Shown here piece by piece: positions 44,766-54,660 of a stretch of 64,000 nt of DNA; the first letter of the stretch is position 1; every line of letters begins with the position of its first letter. The DNA comes from Saposhnikovia divaricata. Its lineage: Eukaryota > Streptophyta > Magnoliopsida > Apiales > Apiaceae. Made by a program: the position numbers and the translations under genes. Where the stretch lies: assembly GCA_036435485.1 (NCBI GenBank), contig CM071594.1:101955001-102019000 (forward strand), written 5' to 3'. The notes below the pieces were generated by a model. It had not been told where the DNA came from and made no database searches. It was given only the letters and a program-made list of their open reading frames with translations.

Positions 44766-46871
44766 ATGGCATTGCAGGGAAGCTTTTTAATTGCTAAAGT
44801 TAATCTTATTTCCATTCAGCAAATCGAAACCATTCTGGATGAGCAATTTCGGGCTTGGACACAATTTCTGAATGAACATTCATTAATTTGCTATGCTTTA
44901 GTTACACCAGTGCAACTTAACCATGATGCATTGCGTGAACTATATTGCAGTGCGGTTAACACTTCTGGACAGGACGGGTGTGCAATCACATATCGACTGT
45001 TTGGTAGGTCGATTAGGGTCACTGAACGAGATGTTAACCAAATTCTTCATTTTCCTATGGAAAATCTTGTTTCTGATCCTATACCTGAACAGATTGAAAT
45101 GTTCTTACATTTTATAAGGTACCAAGATGGCAATTTCAATACTGGTAATCTTTCTAGAACGTTTCTAATTCAGTACTGGAATTTCTTCTTTCACACTCTT
45201 AACCAGGTTTTTTCCTCAGATAAAACAAATCAAGATCGAATACCTAAATTTATTCAAAAAATAGGGTATGCGGTCGCCAATAATTTGAGGATTAATTTTG
45301 GAAAAATAGTGCTTGGTCAAATCATTTTAAAGATGAAACACTTGGGAAGAAGAGATGTTCGGACTCAAAATGTCAAATGTCTATATCCAAGGTTTCTACA
45401 ACTAATATTAAATGATTTTTTTAATGATGAAGACAGGGTACGCTTGGAAAATGGTAGAAAGGTGGAATGTTCTTACATGAAGACGCATGTAATTAATTAC
45501 ATAAGCAAAAAGAACTATACGGATGTGCCTACAGTCCTAATTGAATATCTAAAGACTGTCCCACTTCCGTTGTTACCAAGACCAGTGGGAGCAGGTATAC
45601 GACAAGGTAATATTTCAATCCCTGCTATTCTAACCTCTGTATTCCCTGTTGTGTCACAGGAAATACAGTTTCTACAGCCCCTAGTGGCCATCTTACCCGA
45701 CCAAGAGTAGGAAATCCCACAAACTCTAACACAGGTCGAAGAGCCCATTCTACAAATGCAAACACAAACACAACAAACTCCTACACCTCAATTGTCACTT
45801 AAACGACTAGCCATCAACACTTTTGAGGGAGATAGTGCATCAACAGCACCACATAAGGAGTTACTAACATCCGCCGCTCTACCTCATTCTAAACGGAGTA
45901 AATCCAATGAACCTGAGGTAACGGAAACTGTTAGTGAAATAATTCTTTCTTATCCAATGAGTGCAAATGTAAATGAGGTTGAATTGACGGGAGAAACTAT
46001 CTTGAGTTCCATTTTACGGAACATAAGAGCGGTTGATCATCTTTCTAAAGATCAAATGCCTTCACAGACATTCGAGGTGGAATTACCTACCTCAATAACT
46101 GCTGGTGAATCCTCCATTTTACGGAAAGATCCATCGGTAGGTGGTTCTTTTATGAACCAAGTTTCTTCACAGACATACGAGGGAAACTTGGGTTTTGTGC
46201 CATTTAATCGATTCAAGTTTAACTTCCCAGAGGGAAAATTTTTGGATCTCTTTCGAGATTTACCACTCTTTACCAGTGGTCGGCAACTCGCTTCACGTGA
46301 GGATGGAAGCTCACGAACTTTCATTGCACCATCCGTGACCTCTGAAAAAGGGGCTAGGATGATTTCATTTACAGGTACACATATCAGTGGAAGCTCTGGA
46401 GGAGAGTTGAGGGAAACACGAATAGAACATGTAAGTGTAACCCAAACCACTAAACCGAGTGAATATAGAGTGTTGAGTGAAACACCAGCAGAACATACGA
46501 GTGAGCAACCTACTCAACCACATGAACCTATAACCAGAAAGGAATACAGCAGACTCCTTACACTGGTCCAAACAATGGAGAAAGAGTTGCCAAATATATA
46601 TAAGTCCATTGCAGAAATCAAAAATTTGCAACTTATTCAACATGATGTATTCTAGGTTCAATTGAATACCATGGCAACCCAGTTAAATGATGCAATCAAC
46701 TCCTTGGTAAATCCATCTTCGTCTAATTTACCAACTCCACATCCTATTACTCTGGAGGATAACCCAACTGAGGGGGAGAAGGTGGATGACCAAGAAAAAT
46801 CTACTAGGCGTAAGGGCAAGGAAAAGGTTGTTGACACGGAATTAACTTTATTTTGGGAAAGGAAAAGCTAA
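44766..46871 (+). pseudogene. 3' accessory ORF of the SIRE element (~700 codons)
   Basis: One frame of 702 codons in the sense strand after RNase H, broken only by TAG at 45708 and 46653. ATG 44766 is the first Met. The N-terminal ~300 residues look like a folded domain: RELYCSA, FGRSIRVTERDVNQILHFP, an aromatic segment (YWNFFFHTLNQVF), INFGKIVLGQII and CLYPRFLQLIL. The middle is Thr/Ser/Pro/Glu-rich and probably disordered. Near residue 590 a helical segment (RLLTLVQTMEKELPNIYKS) precedes a Lys/Arg-rich stretch (RRKGKEKVV) that could be a nuclear signal. No transmembrane helix or signal peptide is evident. Such ORFs are known in SIRE elements and were called env-like; function unknown. The N-terminal pattern resembles Athila ORF3. 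Confidence 0.75.
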
Positions 46872-47107
46872 TGGGAGTATTAGTGCTATGTGGAAAGAAA
46901 ACAAAGGCAAACTTGAAGATTTGTTCAGTCTAAAGGAACAATTGTCTTGCACTTGGTTAATTTTAGAAATCTGGAAAATGTATATATATGATCCAGAATG
47001 CACTTTAATATTATTAATCTTTGAACTTTATTTTTTTGTTGTTGTATCAGTTGAGTTATCCTCTAGGAATTTGCTTGTCAAACCCTAACAATCAAATAGG
47101 GGGAGAT
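46872..47107 (+). other. 3' spacer and polypurine tract (SIRE)
   Basis: Short non-coding stretch ending in AATAGGGGGAGAT (47095-47107), the polypurine tract, immediately before the 3' LTR. Confidence 0.8.
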
Positions 47108-47637
47108 TGTAAAGCATAATGTAATAGAGGACATAAATAACTCAACTAGGATAAAAGATAAAAAAAAATTAACTCTATACAGGGATCGTGAAATTTGAAG
47201 AACAGGCATCAACAAGGATCAAGTCGCTGAAAGAAGTTCATTAACATGATCAAGCCTCAGTGACAGAATAAGATGTACAGATGATTCAGTTGAAGGGCCA
47301 ACAAGATTCCATGTATTTATATTATTTGAAGATACTGCTGCAGGCTAATCAATTGGAATGTAACGAAGGTGTGAATATCAAGATCAGTGCTAGTCACTTG
47401 TGAACCAGACCAGTGCACTAAGTGTCAGCACATACGAGAAGGATCAACACATTAATTCATAGAAAGAATTGCCAAAGCCTATTAACGATCAAGGACAGAC
47501 ATAATATCTCAAGAAGAGAGAAGCCCAAAAGAAGCAGCCAAAAATAGTAATACTATGCAAAGTTACTATGCACGATTACTATGCAGGGTTACTATGCACG
47601 GTTACTATGCACGGTTACAATGCAGGTACTGTGCAAA
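47108..47637 (+). repeat. Truncated 3' LTR of the SIRE element
   Basis: Starts TGTAAAGCATAATG and matches 37356 onward, including the TTACTATGCA minisatellite (47553-47625), which has more copies of the short unit than the 5' LTR. It breaks off after GTACTGTGCAAATAA, where element D's LTR sequence starts. About half the LTR is missing. Confidence 0.88.
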
Positions 47638-48944
47638 TAATCATAAAAACTCAAACTAAGATCTAGGGTTTCAAATGTTATACCTTCCTTGGAGTGTGTA
47701 TAATCCTTAATGAACTTTGTATAGTCCTTGTCTAAGCTTGATCTAGCTTGGATAATCCAAAGAAATCAAGAAATCAAAAGTTAGTTCTTGAAATCACTAT
47801 TCATCCTCAACCTTCATGATTTTAAAACTCAAGAATGGAATGGAATTTGAAGCTAAGATTCATAGGAGATCTTAGTTATGAAATATAGGACTCACCTAAT
47901 TAATTTGGGAATTGTTGAATGGTGGAAGCTTGGATTTTCTCCTTGAATTTCTTGCTTGGGCCGAATGGAAGGATAATGGAGAGAGATGGAGTTTCTTGGT
48001 TGTTCTCTTGATCTAATATTTCATAAAGTGATGTGTTTTAGACAATATCTAGCATAAAGCTACTTTAATAAAGGGATTAGGTCATTTAATGCATCATCTA
48101 ATGGACATGTGTTGTGTTTTAGTGGTGGAATGGTGTCATGCAAGCTAACTAACTAGTTAGTTGCTAATGTTACTAGTTTCTTTGATAACCGATCTAGTTA
48201 CTTGCTCTTATCCACTTGCACATTCTTGTATCTTGGCTCTCTGCTTGTTTCTTTGTCCGTTTATTACTCAATTTCATTGATCGTTCGGAGGAATATCTCA
48301 AGTATTTATCGTTAGTGTTTTACCGGAAACCTCCTTGATATCTATACTACCATTCTCAATCCTCCTTTATAATCCTTGAATTTAAATTCCTTAATTCTCT
48401 TTAATAAATCCTTAAATCCTTCAGTGTCCAGGGAAATCTCGGAGAAAATAAAAGTGCTATTTTTCTTAATCTGATATCGTTTACATACACTTATTTTGCC
48501 TATAGATCATTAATACGAACTCAGAAATCCATTCGGAATACTTCTATATAGTGTCATCTAATAATATTCCAATTTCCACTAAAAACACTATTTATTGCTT
48601 TTTTCTCCCTTTTATTCCTTGTACTTAAAAAGATGTTCTCGCGCTTTCTTGAGCGTTCCCTATCTCTTTTACGGAATCACTAGACTTATGCTGGATATCG
48701 ATTTGGATGACATGAGAATATTTCCTTCGTCTTTGGAATACCCTATCTTACTTTCTAGGAGATAGATTATTCTAATCTAAGTTGTCAACCAATTACATTG
48801 TTCATGGCATATAAACATTTGAATCCAAATCCATTAAATATTCATTCATTAAACCACATGATACATTGTAGTCGTAACCACTATTCATTCATACTTCATT
48901 ACATAATAAAAGTTTTAATTCTACCAAAAATATGGGTTCTAACA
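47638..48944 (-). repeat. Right part of element D's 3' LTR
   Basis: Matches the last 1.3 kb of LTR C (from about 30345), including ATACCTTCCTTGGAG and the CTTGGTTCTC-like tracts. On the minus strand the LTR starts TGTTAGAACCC at 48944. The left edge is a deletion junction. Confidence 0.8.
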
Positions 48945-48960
48945 GTCTTCCCTCCTTAAA
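48945..48960 (-). other. Polypurine tract of element D
   Basis: On the minus strand it reads TTTAAGGAGGGAAGAC, directly before the LTR start. The same tract is seen for element C at 31646. Confidence 0.8.
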
Positions 48961-48977
48961 AGGATTCCGTCCCGGAA

Positions 48978-50403
48978 TCAGTCTGAAAACAAATGGGGGT
49001 ATTTCTCCAGCATTGCGCTTTCTAACTCCCAAGTTGATTCTTCTATGTTGTGGTTCTGCCACAAGACTCTGACTAACTTCTTGATCTTGTTTCGAAGCAC
49101 TTGTTTTTTTCGATCTATGATTTCCACAGGCTGCTCCACATAGGTCAGGTCTAGTTGCATGTCTACGTGCTCATATTCTACTATATGCTTGGCATCCGGA
49201 TTATATTTCCTCATCATCAAAACATGAAACACATTGTGCACTTGTTGCAGATTTGGGGGTAATGCTAGTTCGTAAGCTAGCTCTCCGATGCGTCTTAAGA
49301 TCATAAAAGGCCCAATGTATCTAGGACTCAGTTTCCCCTTCTTCCCAAATCTCATTAAACCTTTCCAAGGAGACACCTTTAAAAACACTAGGTCTCCTAC
49401 TTCATATTCCTTGCCTTTCCGAGCTAGATCAGCGTATTTCTTTTGTCGATCATGGGCTGCCACCAGCCATCCTCTGATTAGATCTACTGCATCTTTAGTC
49501 CGTTGGATCACTTCGGGCCCGAGCATCTTTCGCTCTCCAACTTCATCCCAATACAAGGGAGATCGACATTTTCTTCCATAAAGGGCCTCGTAAGGCGGCA
49601 TTCCTATGCTTGAATGAAAGCTACTGTTGTAATAGAATTCAATCAGTGGCAAGTGATCATCCCAATTTCCTTTAAAGTCTATAGCCCAGACTCTCAACAT
49701 ATCCTCTATCGTTTGGATGGTCCTTTCACTTTGCCCGTCTGTCTGGGGGTGATAGGCTGTACTCATGTTTAGCCTGGTTCCTACACATTCCTGAAAGCTT
49801 CTCCAAAACCTGGAGTTAAATCTAGGATCTCGATCAGATACTATGGCGACCGGGACTCCATGTCGCGCCACTATCTCTTTTAAGTAGATATCCACTAGTC
49901 TATCGATAGTGTATCTTTCATTGATCGGAAGAAAGTGAGCTGACTTCATTAGTCGGTCTATAATTACCCATATGGCATCGTGATTAGCTTTGGTTCTTGG
50001 TAAACCTACTACAAAATCCATGGTTTTGTGTTCTTATTTCCATTCGGGAATCTCTAAGGGGTGTAACACTCCACTGGGTCTCTGCTTTCACTCGTTAGCA
50101 GGTCAAGCATCTACTTACCCACTTCGCTACGTCCTTTTTCATGTTAGGCCACCAGTAGTACTCATTCAAATCCCTATACATCTTGGTACTACCAGGGTGC
50201 ACTGAGTACCTTGAGTTGTGTCCCTCATATAGAATTTCGTCCTTTACTTCTTGCACATTTGGGATCCATATCCTCGATGCGTATCTCATGATCCCTTCTT
50301 TATCTCTTTCACACTTAATTTCTTCTCCGATCATTATCTCTTCCGTTGAGTTCTCTTCTTCCTCCATTATCCGCTCTTGGTATAACCTAATCTTTTCCAA
50401 CAA
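48978..50403 (-). pseudogene. Integrase with chromodomain of element D (Tekay)
   Basis: Minus-strand reading. HHCC region near 50200-50095 (HPGSTKMYRDL, WWPNMKKD, CLTC), then a TAG and a frameshift near 50060. From 50021 an open frame of 347 codons runs on: core Asp in MDFVVGLPR, Asp in IVSDRDPRF and Glu in QTDGQSERTIQT are all present. Next come the C-terminal domain (VGDLVFLKVSPWKGLMRFGK) and a chromodomain at the extreme end (QPVEIIDRKKQVL, LVRVLWQNHNIEESTWE). The chromodomain, which in this group targets integration to chromatin marks, assigns D to chromoviruses, and the whole layout to Tekay. The frame ends TGA/TAG near 48978. Confidence 0.9.
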
Positions 50404-52227
50404 TGGGGGTTGGATTCAAATTTCCATTAACTTTTCTTGACCATCTCCTGGTATCTTGACCTCGATTTCCAACTTCTCGTAGTCTCTCACCAATTCTTCT
50501 TATGAGGTTATCATTTTGAGTTTCTCTTTCCTACTGAGGGCGTCAGCTACCACATTGGCCTTACCCAGGTGATAACGAATCTCACAATCATAATCCTTGA
50601 TTAACTCTAACCATCTCCTCTGGCGCATGTTAAGCTCTTTCTGAGTAAAGATGTACTTGAGGCTCTTATGGTCAGTGTAAATCTCGCACTTCTCTCCTTA
50701 CAGATAGTGTCTCCAAATCTTTAAAGAGAAAACTATTACTGCTAATTCTAGATCATGAGTGGGATATCGAATCTCATATTCCTTTAGCTGTCTTGACGCG
50801 TACGCAATTACCTTACCGTGCTGCATAAGCACGCACCCTAATTCTTTATGCGAAGCATCACTGTAAATCACTAAATCTCCTTTTCCATCAGGCAACGCCA
50901 ACACCGGGGCGTCACCAATCTCTTCTTTAGCTCTTGGAAACTCTTTTCGCATTTTTTGGTCCATTCAAATTTCTCAGTTTTGCGGGTAAGTCGGGTTAAC
51001 GGAGCTGCGATCTTTGCAAAATCTTGAACAAATCTTCTATAATACCCTACCAGCTCGATGAAACTTCTTACCTCTATTGGAGTGGTTGGCCGTTCACAAT
51101 TTGAAACTGCCTCTATCTTGGAGGGGTCGACCAACACTCCTTCCCTATTGATCACGTGTCCTAAGAACTGCACCTCATTTTTCCAGAACTCACACTTCGA
51201 GAATTTGGCGTACAACTGCTCTTTCCTGAGTATCTCTAATGCTATCCTCAAATGTTCGGCGTTTTCTGCCTCGATCTTTGAGTAGATGAGAGTATCATCA
51301 ATGAAAACTATAACGAATTTATCCAAATACTCTTTGAACACCTTATTCATCAAATCCATGAAAGCTGCAGGGGCATTGGTCAATCCAAATGACATCACCA
51401 AGAACTCATAATGTCCATATCTGGTACGGAATGCAGTCTTTGGGATATCTTCGGGTTTAATCTTCAGTTGGTGATATCCGGTTCTCAGGTCAATCTTAGA
51501 GAAATACACAGCACCCTTTAGCTGGTCAAACAGATCATCTATTCTGGGTAATGGGTACTTATTCTTTATGGTTAGCTTGCTCAACTCTCGGTAGTCGATA
51601 CATAACCCCATACTTCCATCTTTCTTCTTAACAAACAACACTGGTGCCCCCCAAGGCGACACACTGGGTCCTGTCATACCCTTATCCAACAGTTCCTATA
51701 ATTTTTTAGCTAGCTCTTTCATTTCTACTGGGGCTAACCGGTACGGGGCCTTCGAAACTGGCGCCATCCCCGTGGCTAATTCGATAGCAAACTCAATTAC
51801 CCTATCATGTGGTAATCCGGGAAGATCTTGTGGAAACACGTCCTCGAACTCATTAACTACTAGAATGTCCTGCAACTTAGGTGCTTCCTTCTGGGTGCCG
51901 ATAACATAAGCTAAGTAAGCCTCGTTCCCTTTTCGTATCAATCTTTTGGTCTGAGCCATGGTTAGAATTTTCTGGGTCTGTCGTATCCCTCTAAACACTA
52001 TTTCCTTCTTTCCTAGGGTTTTCAACGTAACTTTTTTCCCTTTACAATCTATCTGAGAATTATTGAGAGACAACCATCCATTCCCAAAATAACATCAAAT
52101 TCCCCTAATTTAAAAGGAATTAAATCAACATAGAAAGATTGTCCTCCTATTTCTAATTTGCAATCGGGGTGAATCTGATTAACTGGAACTACTTCCTGGT
52201 TGGCTATCTCTACTTGCAAGGAATCCC
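50404..52227 (-). pseudogene. pol: RT and RNase H of element D
   Basis: Minus strand. The linker after protease (SLNNSQIDCKGKKVTL) leads to RT: LPGLPHDRVIEF, APVEMKELAKKL, then TAG, SVSPWGAPVLFVKKKDGSMG, YPLPRIDDLFDQL, EDIPKTAFRTRYGHYEFLVM and catalytic VFIDDTLIYSK. A frameshift near 50930 separates RNase H: LVIYSDASHKELGCVLMQ, PTHDLELAVIVFSLKIWRHY, stop, TDHKSLKYIFTQKELNMRQ. Scattered stops near 50510 and 50418 follow. It parallels element B residue by residue but is clearly a different family. Confidence 0.88.
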
Positions 52228-53688
52228 TCAGTGGTTGGGTCTTAAGTTCAATTTACGAGAAAAATCCCTCGATATAAAAGACTTGGTTGCCCCAGAATCA
52301 AATAAGACGTTTGTACTAACTGAATTAAGAGAAAAGGTACCTGCTATCACGTCCGTGTCTCTCATGGCATCTTGCACTGTCATGTTAAAAGCTCTAGCAG
52401 TTGGTGGCCTATTGGAAGCAGCTTTGCTTTCCCCTGATGCTGATGGCTTGTTCATTGGGAAATCCTTCTTCATGTGACCTTGACGTCCGCACTGGAAACA
52501 AGCAGTGCCCTTGCTGGAAATAGGGGTAACCGTGGTACAAGAGGTACCATAGTGGCCTGTTCGTCCACACTTAAAATAGGTTACCGGTTTCTGGTGACAT
52601 GTACCGGAATGTCTCCTTCCACAAGTTGCACATACGGGTAATGGAAGTCTAGAATGGTGGGAGTGGATCGCTCTTGATTGCTTGCCGCCCTGGCTCACAC
52701 TTGTGCTTACAGGTTGTTTGAATCCCATACTCCTGCCGGGTAGGGAGACTGTCCCTCAGTTAAACTTATTTGGGGGTTTCCCTCCTGCAGAATCTCCACC
52801 CAGGCTTGACTGTTTCCTTTTTATCCCCCCTTTCTCTCTTTCCCTCTGCATCTGATCACTCCCAGCTTCTACAATTGATGCCTTCTGCACCAAGGTGGCA
52901 TAGTCTGTAATCTCCAAAACTGCTACCCGATTCTGGATCCACTGCTTTAACCCTTACTGAAACCTATTCGCTTTCTTCTTCTCAGTATCCACAAACTCTG
53001 GCACAAACCTTGATAGCTCGGTAAACTTAGCCTCGTAATCAGCCACTGACAAATTGTTCTGCTTCAGTTCTAAAAACTTGAGCTCCATTTGAGTCTTCAT
53101 AAACCTTAGGAAGTACTTTTCCAGAAACAATTGTTTGAACCTTTCCCAGGTTACTATATCATCCGTTTCCATGTTTTTCTTGGCCTCCCACCAATAGTTG
53201 GCCTCTCATTTCAGAAGGTAAGTGGAAAAAATAGTCTTTTGTGCCTCCTCAATGCTTAGAATCTCAAAGGACTTTTCAATTTCCTTTATCCAGGCTCTTG
53301 CCTCGACTGGGTCAGCTGATCCTTAGAATTCTGGGGGATTAAGGGACTTAAAGGCCCTGAAATAGTTTGCCACGGTACTGTTGTTTCCCTGGGGTGGTTA
53401 GGGGTAACGGTTCAAATTCTGCCTAAGCAGATCCATAAACTGACCCATGGGGTCTCTATCCTGGTTCTCCCCTTCTTGCTCAACTTCAGTTTCTACTCCT
53501 TCTATTTCTTCCTCGAACTTTTCAGTGTAAAAGGATTCATCTTCTGCCCCATGCTGGGAATCATCCTGCTCATTATAATCCTCATCTTGCGCTTCGACAT
53601 ACTCGGGGTCTTCCCTATGTTGATTGTGACTTTCTTGATCGGTAGACTCACGGGGGTTAGCCCTAGTTCCCATTCTTCATGGAGGCAT
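52228..53688 (-). pseudogene. gag: gag and protease of element D
   Basis: Minus strand. The probable ancestral start is the ATG at 53688; codon 4 is TGA, with a second Met at 53673 (MGTRANPRESTDQ). A strongly acidic N-terminus precedes the gag body (TWERFKQLFLEKYFLRFM, LELKQNNLSVADYEAKF, ELSRFVPEFVDTEKKK). The Cys/His region has CATCGRRHSGTC, a knuckle with its first Cys lost (YFKCGRTGHYGTSC) and one with its last Cys lost (CFQCGRQGHMKKDF). Protease site LFDSGATKSFISRDF is intact near 52290. At least five stops break gag. Confidence 0.85.
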
Positions 53689-53977
53689 CTTACTGAAAAT
53701 TTGGACAATTACACATTAGGCTAATTCACTAGTTTTAAAGATTCCTCCTTGCAAAATCGTTACATATTTGGATTTAGGATCCCACAGTTCTATATTTCAT
53801 GGCAGCTTAATCGAAAATAGTACGTACAGAAAATAATCTAATAAACTTGTGATCGCGTCACAATAGAACTGAACTGACTGAAAGGAAAGAAATACAATGA
53901 AACTATCCCACAAAAGTCGGCACTACTACATCCGTACATGACTAGAGGACTAGACTACTACATCACTGTCTCTGAAA
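53689..53977 (-). other. Leader between pre-gag ORF and gag (element D)
   Basis: Short non-coding stretch separating the two ORFs on the minus strand. It is about 290 bp, against about 530 bp in element B. Confidence 0.5.
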
Positions 53978-54562
53978 TCAGCCACCAGTGTGGCCCAAAG
54001 CCCTAACCCTCGCCATAGCAATGCGAAAGATCTCCACAGCATCTATCCTGGATACCCTACCATCTCCATCAGTAGGTAACCCTTGAACCCTCATCCAGGC
54101 CCTCAGCTCAATACAGGTCACTGCCCTATGCATAGCTCGAGACCTAACACGCCTCCCATCCTGGTGTCTCATCCTGGCAGCACTCTCAGCTGCTAGTTCC
54201 ATCCTGGACTCTGTTAGCCTGGCCTCAGCCATCGCCAGATCTGTAGAAAGTCTGCTCACAATATAGTTATGCACACATACTGGTATCCCCTCTATCGGGA
54301 TATGGGGTGGGGTAGCTGGCTCTGCTGGAGGTGCAGCCTCTGCCTGCTGCTGCTCGGGGGTAAACTCCTCAGGAAAAAGGCTCACATGCAAGGGTGGTGG
54401 GGTAGGGGCCCTCTCAGTAGGGAGTGGTGGCAAACGAAGTCCTGAACTCCCAATAGCATCATCAACTGGATCATCAATATCTCCCTCAGTACCCTCATCC
54501 AATGTCTGCTCTCTAACCGCATCTACAACCTGCTCAGTAGTTATATCAGTGTCCTCCTCCAT
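53978..54562 (-). CDS. Pre-gag ORF of element D
   Basis: Open 194-codon frame on the minus strand, beginning 85 bases after the primer site and before gag. Composition: acidic start (MEEDTDITTEQVVDAVREQ), Pro-rich middle (LRLPPLPTERAPTPPPLH), an Ala/Arg/Glu helix (DLAMAEARLTESRMELAAES), a basic patch (RMRHQDGRRVRSRAMHR) and a C-terminal helix (SRIDAVEIFRIAMARVRAL). It is unbroken although gag and pol of the same element carry many stops. Element B has an ORF in the same place with the same order and a similar C-terminal pattern. I recognise no named domain; a role in RNA or chromatin binding is only a guess from the basic patch. Confidence 0.6.
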   Translation of the reverse strand: MEEDTDITTEQVVDAVREQTLDEGTEGDIDDPVDDAIGSSGLRLPPLPTERAPTPPPLHVSLFPEEFTPEQQQAEAAPPAEPATPPHIPIEGIPVCVHNYIVSRLSTDLAMAEARLTESRMELAAESAARMRHQDGRRVRSRAMHRAVTCIELRAWMRVQGLPTDGDGRVSRIDAVEIFRIAMARVRALGHTGG

Positions 54563-54644
54563 AACTTTCAGTACCCTCTTCTTATTATCTTATTGAATTT
54601 ATTATTATATAACGTCGCATCATCTCTTGGGATGTATAACTCTC

Positions 54645-54656
54645 GCTCTGATACCA
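54645..54656 (-). other. Primer-binding site of element D, initiator tRNA-Met
   Basis: The minus strand reads TGGTATCAGAGC, four bases from the 5' LTR end at 54661. Confidence 0.9.
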
Positions 54657-54660
54657 TTTC

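Larger units (their letters stand above)
37356..47637 (+). mobile_element. SIRE/Maximus-lineage Ty1/copia retrotransposon
   Basis: Order is 5' LTR, primer site, gag, protease, integrase, RT, RNase H, long 3' ORF, polypurine tract and truncated 3' LTR. Integrase before RT places it in copia; the long gag with extra zinc fingers and the large downstream ORF place it in SIRE/Maximus. Its frames are broken mostly by TAG codons. The 3' LTR ends abruptly at about 47637, so no target duplication can be scored. Confidence 0.92.
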
